64,000 nt of DNA from Centrapalus pauciflorus (Eukaryota > Streptophyta > Magnoliopsida > Asterales > Asteraceae), in contig JAANYP010007199.1 of assembly GCA_020465985.1 (NCBI GenBank), positions 434,001-498,000 on the forward strand. Direction: 5' to 3'. Made by a program: the position numbers and the translations under genes. Numbering within the stretch: the first letter of the stretch is position 1; each line of letters begins with the position of its first letter. Of this stretch, positions 1 through 8,693 are shown one piece after another. The notes beneath the pieces were generated by a model. It did not search any database. It saw only the letters and a program-made list of their open reading frames with translations, and had not been told where the DNA came from.

Positions 1-87
1 ACCACACTCCCTGTGGATTCGACCCTTACTTCTCTAGCTAATTAGAGGATCTAAAGATTAAATCGGCAGGTCACAACGACGGACCGT
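1..87. other. Left-edge sequence of uncertain origin
   Basis: Copia reverse transcriptase homology begins only at about position 88. The bases before it do not match the RT of the other Sirevirus copies in this window. The stretch around 8-30 (CCCTGTGGATTCGACCC) resembles leader/LTR-end sequence I associate with Athila/Tat-type gypsy elements, but this is a weak impression. It is probably a fragment of another repeat joined to element E by deletion or template switch. Confidence 0.3.
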
Positions 88-1299
88 CAGGCACCTAGGG
101 CTTGGTACGAGACACTGCCTAATCACCTCTTAGACAATGGGTTTGAGAGAGTGAGAACTGATAGTAGACTATTCGTTAAGAGGAAAGGTGAAGACTTTAT
201 ACTGGTACATCTGTATGTGGACGACATCATCTTCGGGTCGTCTAATGAACAAATGTGCATAGATTTTGGGAAGGTCATGAAATCTAAGTTTGAGATGAGA
301 GCGATGGGAGAGCTGAACTTCTTTCTCGGTTTAGAAGTTGAACAACGAAAGGAGGGAATGTTTATTCCTCAGACGAAGTATGTCTATGACATTTTAGAGC
401 GCTTCGGGATGGAAGGAACAATGCTTACGGCGCGTTTCAGTAATCCGATACAAGTGAATCATAATCTCGGACCGGGTACAGATAGTGATACTGATGTGGA
501 TCCGACTTTATATCGAGCCATGATCGGGTATTTAACTGCTTCTAGACCTGATATAATATTTGTTGTTTGTATTTGTGTCAGGTTTCAAGCTAACCCAAAG
601 AAGATGCATATGAAAGTTGTGAAGCGGATTCTGAGATACCTGAAGTCAAAACCGGAGCTGGGACTTTGGTATCATGCTGATGGAGATCTGGAATTGGAGG
701 CTTACACAGATTCAGACTATGGATGGTGTAGCTTGAACAGAAAATCAATGACTGGAGGTTGTCAGTTCCTTGGAGGGAGACTAGTATTATGGCAATGCAA
801 GAAACAAACTTTGGTAGTCGTATCAACGTGCGAGGCCGAGTATGTAGCTGCGGGTAGTTGTTGTTCACAGGTTCTGTGGATTCAACAAAAAGTGCGAGAT
901 TACGGTTTGAATTATACTCATACTCCCATTAGGATAGACAATCAGTCAACAATTGCGATAACTAATAATCCAGTTAAACACAGTATGACTAAGCACAGAG
1001 ACATAAAACATCATTTTATTCGTGACTATGCTGAGAAAAACTTGATTAAACTGGTAAAAGTTCCAACAGAAGACAATAGTGCGGATCTTTTCACAAAAGC
1101 ATTTGATAGATCACGCTTTGAAATGTTAGTCCAACTATATGGCATGTGTAATCCGGAGTATTTAAAAGAATTCAAGTTTGTGCATGTGGATGGTATTACC
1201 AAGTCAGTCATGGCTTGGGTTCGCCGAGATAACAAACTTGTCTTGGTTAGTGTGCAGGAGTTAACTAAAAGTCCTAACAACAATTGGTTCTATGGATAG
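88..1299 (+). pseudogene. Sirevirus E pol remnant: RT C-terminus and RNase H, fused to a gag/pol linker
   Basis: The frame is open from about 88 to the TAG at 1297-1299. The Asp-Asp active-site motif YVDDI lies near 215-230 and the copia RNase H block (TDSDYG, then CEAEYVAAG near 830, HHFIRDYAEK near 1010) follows. The N-terminal RT, integrase, protease and gag are absent. Near 530 three codons found in sister copies (B, F) are missing in frame (GYLTASRP versus GSLMYLTASRP). After the RNase H end (GMCNPE, about 1155) the normal stop is replaced by a segment from the gag/pol junction (KEFKFV...DGITKSVMAW) that lies thousands of bases upstream in intact elements. The product would be a chimeric fragment without function as a polymerase. 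Ty1/copia Sirevirus assignment rests on sister copies with the same RT plus a third ORF. Confidence 0.85.
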
Positions 1300-1366
1300 T
1301 GGTAAGTTAAGAAGTCTTACGAGAAAAAGGTAAAGTTTGTTAGTTGGGAGAACAAAGTTGGTAAGA

Positions 1367-1456
1367 GACAACTTTGCTGATCTGTTCACAAAAGTAGTTA
1401 ATAGATCACGTTTTGAGTTGTTAGTCCAACTAAATGGGATGCGAAATCTAGAGTAA
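1367..1456 (+). pseudogene. Second copy of the RNase H C-terminus of element E
   Basis: Thirty codons ending in TAA at 1454-1456 repeat the RNase H terminus already present at about 1070-1155 (ADLFTK, then RSRFE.LVQLNGM). Between the two copies lie the gag/protease linker (about 1156-1290) and roughly 70 bp of unassigned sequence. The arrangement RNase H end, gag/pol linker, RNase H end can be explained by recombination with a pol-deleted relative, because element A has the same linker followed directly by an RNase H end. Confidence 0.8.
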
Positions 1457-2983
1457 CCTGCCCTCTGTAGATAAGCTTTCTTTTATTTTTATTTTTTTAA
1501 GTTATTAGTTTGTCTTATTAGCTATTTTACTTAAAAACAAGAAAAGAAAAGAAAAAAGAGAGAAAACTATAAAAAATTCTTAAAAAGAGAAAAATGATAA
1601 ATTAAGAGAGAAGTCTTAGAGTCTAAGGTTAAAAGTGATGAAAATTAGCACTGTCTAACAAACTCTAAGTGTTAAGCTTTCACACATATTGCACTATAAA
1701 TTCTAAGTGATATACATGTTCATGTCTGATATGTTGGTAGGCATAAAACATGAAGGATTTCTTAAAAAGCTAATAAAATAATCAATAAAATGCCATATTT
1801 GTAACTAACTAAGATGTATGACCATAAAGTCTTAATTTCTATGTTAGAGGCATACATACAATATTTATGAATGAGTTATGAAAATCAAATCTGGGGGATG
1901 TATGGCTTCATCAAAATACATCTTATATAAAAAGTGCAAGTTTTGTAACGTAAAAGAAGTCAAAATATGTTGCTTTGATGTACGTAAGTACAGACCTATC
2001 ACCGCTGTTTTGACTTAAACTAGCAAGATATGTCACTTTATTGTACGTGAGTACAGACCTGTCACCGCAGTCTTGCTAAAATAAGAGTAACTCTAAGAAA
2101 AACTAAAACACTCTGTTGTATGTGAATATAGAACTGTGTCCGATGTTTGCCTTTTAAAGATGATTTGCAAATACATAAAAGTCATAATTAATGTATGCAT
2201 GCCTTGATCATAATAAAAGTATGTCTAAGTATGGGACACGTAAGGTAGTTTCTTAATAAATAAAAAGGCCAAAGGAAAATCCTAAGTGTTTAGTGTTTAA
2301 GTGGACCAACATACCGACAATCGACTTGGTGTGTATGTTACGAAAAGCAACCAAAGGAGTAAAAATTCCAAAGACTGAAAGTGCAACATTGAAAGTCTGT
2401 TGACAAAGCTATCTGATTGAATCTTCTATGACACTCTCGCAAAAAGATCTACTCAGTGAGTTTTTGTCTTTAAAATTCTAGCAATTTAGTTTTATTTATT
2501 TTCTTTTACCTTATTTTACTTTATTTTATTTCACTTTAGTTTTCTAGGTTGATAGATTTTAAATAAATAGGATGGAGGTCAGATACTAAGATTCGTCCCA
2601 GTTGGAAAAACAACGGATGTGTGATAATCAGTTGCTTATAATGAAGGGTTCCGCAGCAGGGGAAGAAGAGAAAGTACCAGCAAGAATAGAAGCAAAGGAT
2701 GGCTTAGGAGCAAAGATGAGGATCAGCAACTGGTATTACCAGAGTATCATAGCTTATTTGACGAAAATTTTCCCAAAGTCTTACGGTTTTGTGATTGTTT
2801 AACGTAGATAACAACTGTTTCTCTTGAATTTAATTCTGGTGATGGTTTACCTTCTAAACCATCAAAGAAAGTAAGAAAAGGAGACTTTCATTGCATTTTT
2901 ATCGTTGAATAAGGGTTTTTGATGTTCGACTAACATATTATGACTTGTTTCATGTGTGATTAAGTTTATACCGTGTTAAAATT
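1457..2983 (+). other. Sirevirus E 3' noncoding interval between pol and the third ORF
   Basis: About 1.5 kb without a credible gene. It is clearly homologous to intervals in A (20319-21784), D (41456-43380), F/G (54913-56215) and, reversed, B (32702-34837). Landmarks in the same order in each: an A-rich AAAGAGAGAAAA stretch, a TTAAGTCTTAGA segment, a CTGGGG(G)ATGTATGGC-like block, the three-module stem-loop cluster, a TTTTAAAGA segment, then a TTTTA-rich tract near 2490-2540. Small ORFs here are not conserved between copies. Confidence 0.8.
1957..2145 (+). other. Three tandem stem-loop modules (copy in element E)
   Basis: Module 1: outer arms AAGTCAAAA (1957-1965) and TTTTGACTT (2008-2016) enclose TGTAC-GTAA-GTACA (1979-1992). 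Module 2: arms TAGCAAGA (2021-2028) and TCTTGCTA (2071-2078) enclose TGTAC-GTGA-GTACA (2042-2055). Module 3: inner hairpin TGTAT-GTGA-ATATA (2117-2130, one G-U pair), outer stem weak. Each hairpin is followed by a conserved GACCTGT-like segment. Seen directly; the RNA structure is inferred. Confidence 0.7.
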
Positions 2984-4060
2984 GGAGTTTTAACAGGCTG
3001 TACAGATTCTTCAGCTGACAAAGGCGATTCGTGAACTTCAACATCATAATGCCCAGTTGGATCAGACAGTGGCTGATCAGCAGCAGTAGATTGCAAATCT
3101 GGACGCTATCCTGGAAGAGTTGTTTAAAGATCGTCCATCTCAGGGGAAAAAATTGTAGAGAAGTCGAAGAAGATGGCCCGAATGCAAAAAAAGAGAGTGA
3201 ATGACAATGAGCTTGTAGATCTTTCAAGACAACAATCTGCTAAGCTTGCTTATCCTCAGGGGGATTCTGGATCATCATCCGCTAACAAGAGAAAATACAA
3301 TGCTTCAGAGGCGACTGAAGTAACTGAAGATAAGGTCTGATCAGATCATTGTCAGGGTTGGATGCAGCAGAATTGATGACCGACTTTGAAGATGACTTAG
3401 AACAGGAGGATTTTGAGGATAGAGAGTTTAATCCTGAAGATGTACCTGATTGGAAGTCAGACGATGAAGAAGTTGTGAATGAAGATCAGAATGTGATATA
3501 TCTAGATGTGCTGAGATCTGCACCAAGTGATGAATCAGATTTTGAAGTGTGAAGTGATTGATTTAGCTATGAATGACCTTATAAATCTTGGAGACGATTC
3601 TTATGCTGAGGTTTTGGCAAAAACTATCAGAAGAGAAGGTCGATCTGGAAGATTTGAAAAGTTAATCCAAGAGTTGGTAGAAGAGTAGTGGTTCAAATAA
3701 GAATAAATCCCCTGACTGGTAGGACATGGACTAAGTTAGTCTACAAACCGGTTAGATGGTTGAAGAAGGTTTCAGTATAAGACAATGCCACATTATGTTC
3801 TGAGAAACATGATGTGGTGGGTTGTTGTCAATGAAACAGCTGAAGCTATAATGGAGGATGAAGGTGACAAGGTTATAACCCTTTGCATCTTGTGAACCTT
3901 TCTCAGGGTGATCTATAGAAGCTTCACGAGCAGCTGATTTTCTTTCATGAATGTTGGAGTTCGGAAGGCAGAAGACACCGGAGAATGGTTGGAGGTTGCA
4001 TTAATCTGGGTCTAATTACAGGTGGCAATCTTAATAGGCCTGAATCTGAAGATCAATGAA
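2984..4060 (+). pseudogene. Sirevirus E third-ORF (env-position) remnant, C-terminal half only
   Basis: Broken frames match the C-terminal half of the third ORF in D and B. In order: a coiled-coil-like stretch (about 2990-3130, ending at an in-frame stop after repeated Gln codons), a very acidic block (3349-3552) with the conserved FNPEDVPDWKSDDE motif, and a C-terminal piece (about 3560-3960) with ...NLGDDSYAEVLAKTIRREGR. The N-terminal half (starting MGERAF in D) is missing; the noncoding interval runs straight into the coiled coil, as in A. Several stops and shifts make it a pseudogene. The function of the intact protein is unknown to me; I see no signal peptide or transmembrane segment here, so env-like refers to position only. 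Confidence 0.7.
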
Positions 4061-4081
4061 TAACAGCTAGAAGCTATCGTC

Positions 4082-4190
4082 AAGGGGGGAGTCTGTTCGT
4101 ACACTTGGTATGACGACAGTAGTCTAGTTTTGGTATTGATGGTCTGTTGTGATCGATGAACAACAACTAGAAGCTATCGTCAAGGGGGAG
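4082..4190 (+). other. Duplicated polypurine tract and LTR start of element E
   Basis: AAGGGGGGAG (4082-4091), the plus-strand primer site expected before a 3' LTR, is followed by an LTR-like start at 4094 (TGTTCGTACACTTGG). About 100 bp later the block repeats: CTAGAAGCTATCGTCAAGGG again, PPT AAGGGGGAG at 4182-4190 and a second LTR-like start at 4193. The PPT context matches element A (22624-22636). Confidence 0.75.
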
Positions 4191-4298
4191 TCTGTTTGTA
4201 CATCCGGAGTGACGGTCATGTTTTGTTGTTGATAGTGTATTCCAATAGTTAGGGTCTTGTTGATGCAATGGCTTGATAAGTTCATGATCGCATGATAA

Positions 4299-4479
4299 GA
4301 ACTTATGGTCACCTATGTTCGTGAGAATAAGTTCTTAAGGCATAGGCTTAAGTAATTATGCAAATAAGTTCATGGAGGGGCGTCTACACGAACTTAGGTC
4401 ACCTAAGTTAGTGAGAATAAGTTCTTAAGGCATTGGCTTAAGAACTTATGAAAATAAGTTCGTGGAGGAGCGTCTACAC
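4299..4479 (+). repeat. 91-bp tandem repeat, two copies, within the E LTR
   Basis: 4299-4389 and 4390-4479 align with a handful of differences; each starts GAACTTA and ends GCGTCTACAC. A third copy starts (GAACTTAAGG) at 4480. Each unit contains several ATAAGTTC/GAACTTA inverted motifs. It resembles LTR enhancer-region duplication, but activity is unknown. Confidence 0.85.
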
Positions 4480-4491
4480 GAACTTAAGGGC

Positions 4492-4498
4492 TATAAAA
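4492..4498 (+). promoter_or_regulatory. Candidate TATA box of the E LTR
   Basis: TATAAAA lies about 300 bp inside the LTR, just downstream of the tandem repeats, which is a plausible position for the retrotransposon RNA polymerase II promoter. It is a motif match only. Confidence 0.5.
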
Positions 4499-4617
4499 TG
4501 AACTTATCATTATGAATTCAACATATTTGACGGCTCAGAGGTTCTGTTGAACTTGAGAGCAAACAGAGCATCTGAAGCTCAGAGAATCGGACTACAGATG
4601 ATTTTGAGAGCTGAGGA

Positions 4618-5278
4618 TGTTGGTACACCCTGTGTGACAATAGCAGTCTAGATATGTAATAGATAGTAATTTGTAATAGATGAAGCTTTAGTAATACAAG
4701 TTATGTGTGTTAATTCACATTTATATATGATGTCTACATTTGCATGTTAAGTTGTAGACTATCATGATAAGTTCTAAAATAAGTTCTAGAATAAGTTCTA
4801 GGATAAGTTCTACAATAAGTTCTAGGATAATTTCTAGAACAAGTTCTAGGATAAGATCTAAGATAAGTTCTAGGATAAGGTTCGAACTTATCTAAATCCA
4901 GACGAACTTAGTGAAGCTAAGTTCGTAGGGTATTGGACAAGTTCGTGGGCTTGGGCCTAAACGAACTTTATTAGATAAGTTCGAACTTTATTAGATAAGT
5001 TCGAACTTAATTAGTATAATTAGATGTTAATTCGTTTTATTTAGGGACTTTGGAGAAATACGAGTTTTAGAGATTTTGCAAGTGCACGTGTGAGCTAGAA
5101 CGTTTCAGAGAGTCTGTTTTGGAGAAATACACCATGTGAGGTCGTTCGTTGTATCGGCTATCATTGTGTTTGTCTCCGGGTTCCATGCGTAATCGATATG
5201 TTAAGCCACTAACAAGGATTCCGCACTCGTTGAACGATGTCGCGTCAAGGTCAGATCCGTGACAGAGGTGACCTTACA
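4618..5278 (+). repeat. 5' LTR of Sirevirus C (661 bp)
   Basis: It starts TGTTGGTACACC and ends CTTACA directly before AG and the PBS. Ends match the LTRs of F and A, while the interior differs and is built from AAGTTCTAGGAT and GTTCGAACTTA motifs. The 3' quarter carries the conserved ACAAGGATTCCGCACTCGTT segment common to all family-1 LTRs. Confidence 0.9.
4769..4879 (+). repeat. 12-bp minisatellite in the C LTR
   Basis: About nine units of AAGTTCTAGGAT with point variants. Two units contain TTCTAGAA, an inverted TTCnnGAA pair as in plant heat-shock elements, though the neighbouring spacing is not the canonical 5-bp period. It is absent at this position from the LTRs of A, B and F. Confidence 0.85.
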
Positions 5279-5280
5279 AG

Positions 5281-5292
5281 TAGTATCAGAGC
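5281..5292 (+). other. Primer binding site of Sirevirus C
   Basis: TAGTATCAGAGC lies two bases after the LTR. It differs by one base from TGGTATCAGAGC, complementary to the 3' end of plant initiator tRNA-Met, the usual copia primer. Confidence 0.85.
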
Positions 5293-5920
5293 ATAACGCA
5301 TTTCGACGAACATTCTTTGGTTTCTTGACGTTTTTACCGGATAAATCACACATTTTCGAAGTTTATAGAGTTCTACAAGCAATGTTACCAGGAAAATTCA
5401 TATTAGTTCATCTTTTCAGTCGAAATCAGTGTTTTTTATCTTAAAAACATAGGTTTAATCAGAAATTTTAAAAAAATTGAATTTTTTGCCGTTTCTCGAA
5501 CTTGCGGCGCTCGATCTTAAGGGGTGTATTAGGGTTCTTCAAACTTGTCAGAATACACTCCTCACGAATTTGTTCTAGGGTTTTTCGAATTTATCTGGGT
5601 TTCGAACTTGTCATAGCATTCGAAGTTGTCAGACGATTCGAACTTGCTGGGATTCGAACTTAGTTGGTTTTCGAATTTGATTCGATTCGAACTTGTTAAA
5701 AGTTCGTAGGGTTTCTCGAACTTGATTTGGTTCGAATTTGTCAGAACATTTAGGGTTTCTCGAACTTGCAGGCTTTCGACCTTGTTGAATTCCAACTTAA
5801 AACATTTCGAATTTAATTTACAAAACGAATTTAAATTTAAAATTATTCGAAGTTGAATAAGTTCGAAACGTTTGTTTTAAATTAAATAGTTTAAGTTCGA
5901 AAATAAAAAGTTTTAAAAGA
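5293..5920 (+). other. 5' leader of Sirevirus C
   Basis: A roughly 630-bp noncoding leader rich in TTCGAACTTG/TTCGAATTT motifs in both orientations. It contains the GCGGCGCTCGA block near 5505 that recurs in the leaders of A, F and (inverted) B. Short ORFs inside are not shared between copies. Confidence 0.75.
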
Positions 5921-8693
5921 ATGTCGAGTTTGCACAAATTTTTGGAAATGGACCATGAGGTTGGCAAAGCTAATTCTCCATCCAAGCTGATGAAATTGGA
6001 AAATTACTACTCGTGGAAGGACAGATTTGTGGACTTCACAAGATTTAACGACATGTGTATGTAGATATGCATCGACGAGGGATACGTTCCTCCAACGCAA
6101 GAGCTTGAAGGCCAATTAAAAGTTTTGACGTATCAGAACATGAAAGATGACGACAAAAGGATTTATGAGGCCGAGAACCGAGCTTTTTCGTCTATAAGAA
6201 TGGCATTACCTTAGGGGATCCTACACTCACTTAGAAATCACCGAACTTCTAAAGAGCTTTGGGATGCTCTAGAGAAGCGGTGTGAGGAAAATCCCAGGGT
6301 ACGTAACGGGAGAATGGAGATGTTGAAGCAACAGTTTGCTATACTGATTGCGCTGAAGAATGAGTCCATGGATGAAACAATAACTACATTCTATCATCTG
6401 CTGACTGAACTTGAAAATCACAGTGTTGAATATCAAGAAACTGAAAAGATAGAAAAGCTTCTTGGTGCTTTACCTGCTAAGTGGGAGATGTACACGACGC
6501 TAATAAAGCATGATGAAGACAAATTTGAAACTCTAACTCTAGAAGAGGGCATTGGAACGCTAAGGGCCTACAACTTTAAGTTGCAGAAGAAGGAACGTGA
6601 ATTTGATCAAGTACAGGATCCGGAAATGTCCGTTCGGAAATCAAAGCCGTCAACTTCTAGTGAACCGAAGTCAGGGGCGACAACATTCTTTTCTGGAGAT
6701 GAGACAATACCAGTTGAGGCTGAAGAATCATGTAACAGAGCATTCTTAGGGTTTTCTAAACCGGAAGAAAAACCACAACACTCAGCATCTACTTCTCAAG
6801 GCTATACCAGGATGCCTATGAGCGCAAAATCAGCTGAAGATCAACTAAATCTTCTAGCTTTGTTTGTCGCAGCTTACGGCAACTGCGTTCATGGCAAAAT
6901 AAACGATCCAGCTCTGTGGGAAGAGGACTACGATCCAACTCTGTGGGAAGAGGACTACAATGGCAACTGGTCATGGTGACGCAAAGGGTCAAGAGATTTA
7001 TGAAGAGTATGGGTAGGAATCTGAGTGTAAGCAACAATGTTGGCTTTGACAAGTCAAAGGTGAAATGCTACAATTTTCAAGGATTGGGACACTTTGCTAG
7101 AATGTGTCAACGACAAAAGTTTGAAAATTATCAGAATCAGAACTAAGGAAGACAGCATTCTGGTAATTCCGAAAATCAAGCTGCGATCGCTGGTTTGTTA
7201 ACGAATGTGTCATCAAACAGACAGCTCGATGTAACATATGATTCGAGTACTCATCCGGGCTCAAATGCCAGAGCCCTTATGGCCGAGGTAACTGAGACCG
7301 GTGAAGGAGCTGAAGTGGAAAAGGAGGATTCCCAGCAGTCGAATGGCTAATGCAGAATCAGATCACAAAAGGGTAACTCTTAACTTTTCTACATTTCATG
7401 ATTTATGCATTTTATGTGCTACATTAAATGATATATTAAATCTAGTACTAGAGACACATAACACCATGACAGCTGAAGTCCAATCATTAAAATCTGATAA
7501 TGCTAGTCTTCTAGATACTAAGGAGGATTTAACGGCCAAAATGAAAGCAGATGCTCAGGATGTGATAGTTCTAAAAGACAAGTTGAGTGAGCGATGTGTC
7601 AGGTTAGAAGTAATGTATGAGCATGTTGAATTATTGACCAATGAACTCACCCTTAAAGATGTAGAACTAGCTGGATCTAGAGTTAAGGTTGCAGAGGCCA
7701 ATAGCAAACTTGAAAAGTTTAGGAACTCATCCTTAAATCTAGTCAAAATCCTAGAAGCTTTGAGGCAGTCTAAGAAACCAGTGGGCTTAGGTTATCAGGA
7801 AAGTCCTCCACCGTTCAACAACAACTATGTGCATCAACATTAGGATGAAATCAATGAAATGGTTGAATCAGAGGTAGCAACTGTAACTGAACCTGAAAAG
7901 GAAAATTCAACTAAGGTGTCTACCACAACCCCTAAGATTAAGAAAGTCAAGTGTATGCAGTCTACTAGTGACACTAAACTAGAAGAAGCAAAAACTGTAA
8001 GTGATAAACATCAAAAGGTTTTAAACACTGTAGTTGAATCGAAAGAACATGACACTAGTGAGACACCTAAATCAAAGAGTACTTAAAGAAGCCAACACAT
8101 AAAATGTCTTGCTTCAGATGTCATGAGAAAGGTCACGTTGCGTCTAGCTGACCTTATAAGAAAGGAGAGTCTACACCGACAGTAGGGAAGCCAGATCAAC
8201 CAGCCTTAAAGTGAGTACCTAATATTGCAAGTACAAGTAGTTCTCAACATACTGAGAAGAACTTAAATGCAACCCTAGGGTAGCAGCTAAAAAAATACCG
8301 GTGTCGGTAAGACAGAATGGAGTGATTCAGACTAATTCACCGAATAGATACCCTAGTCAATCTAGGTCAGGACCACAACAAGTCTATAGGAGTATAACAC
8401 CTTGGAGGACTTACACTGTACTTAGGTAACATACCCATAACTGACAAACAGACACTAGGTGAGCCCAGGGATATAACAATGAAATGCACTATAATAGAAA
8501 TTATTCTAGGGCTCAACCGCATATGACAGTCCAAAGGCCATGAGTGAATGTTAATTGCTCAGCCCCATAACAAGTTATTAATCAAAAACCCAAGTCACCT
8601 GAAAAGAGAGATGGGTACTTGAAAGAGTTCAAGTATGTGGATGAGAATGGTATTACGAAGTCAGTCATCACTTGGGTTCTCCGTGATAACTAA
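5921..8693 (+). pseudogene. Sirevirus C gag (decayed)
   Basis: Starts ATG at 5921, aligned with the gag starts of A, B and F (shared MDHEVGKAN, then YY.WKDRF). In-frame stops are seen at 6062-6064 and 6212-6214. Near 6910-6960 a 27-bp unit encoding DPxLWEEDY is duplicated and the frame is lost; it resumes at about 6955. The first zinc knuckle reads CYNFQGLGHFARMC, with its second Cys changed to Phe, so zinc binding should be impaired. A coiled-coil region (about 7300-7790) and a second knuckle (near 8106-8150, last Cys replaced by a stop) follow. The gag stop TAA at 8691-8693 is at the same place as in A and B. Intact Gag would form the virus-like particle and bind RNA; this copy cannot. Confidence 0.85.

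Larger units (their letters stand above)
4193..4617 (+). repeat. Partial LTR of element E (5' portion, interrupted by element C)
   Basis: It begins TGTTTGTACATCC after a PPT, holds an internal tandem repeat and a TATA box, and stops where the LTR of C begins at 4618. The remainder is not found in the window. The five bases before C (GAGGA, 4613-4617) should be the target duplication, but the partner copy is not visible. Confidence 0.65.
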
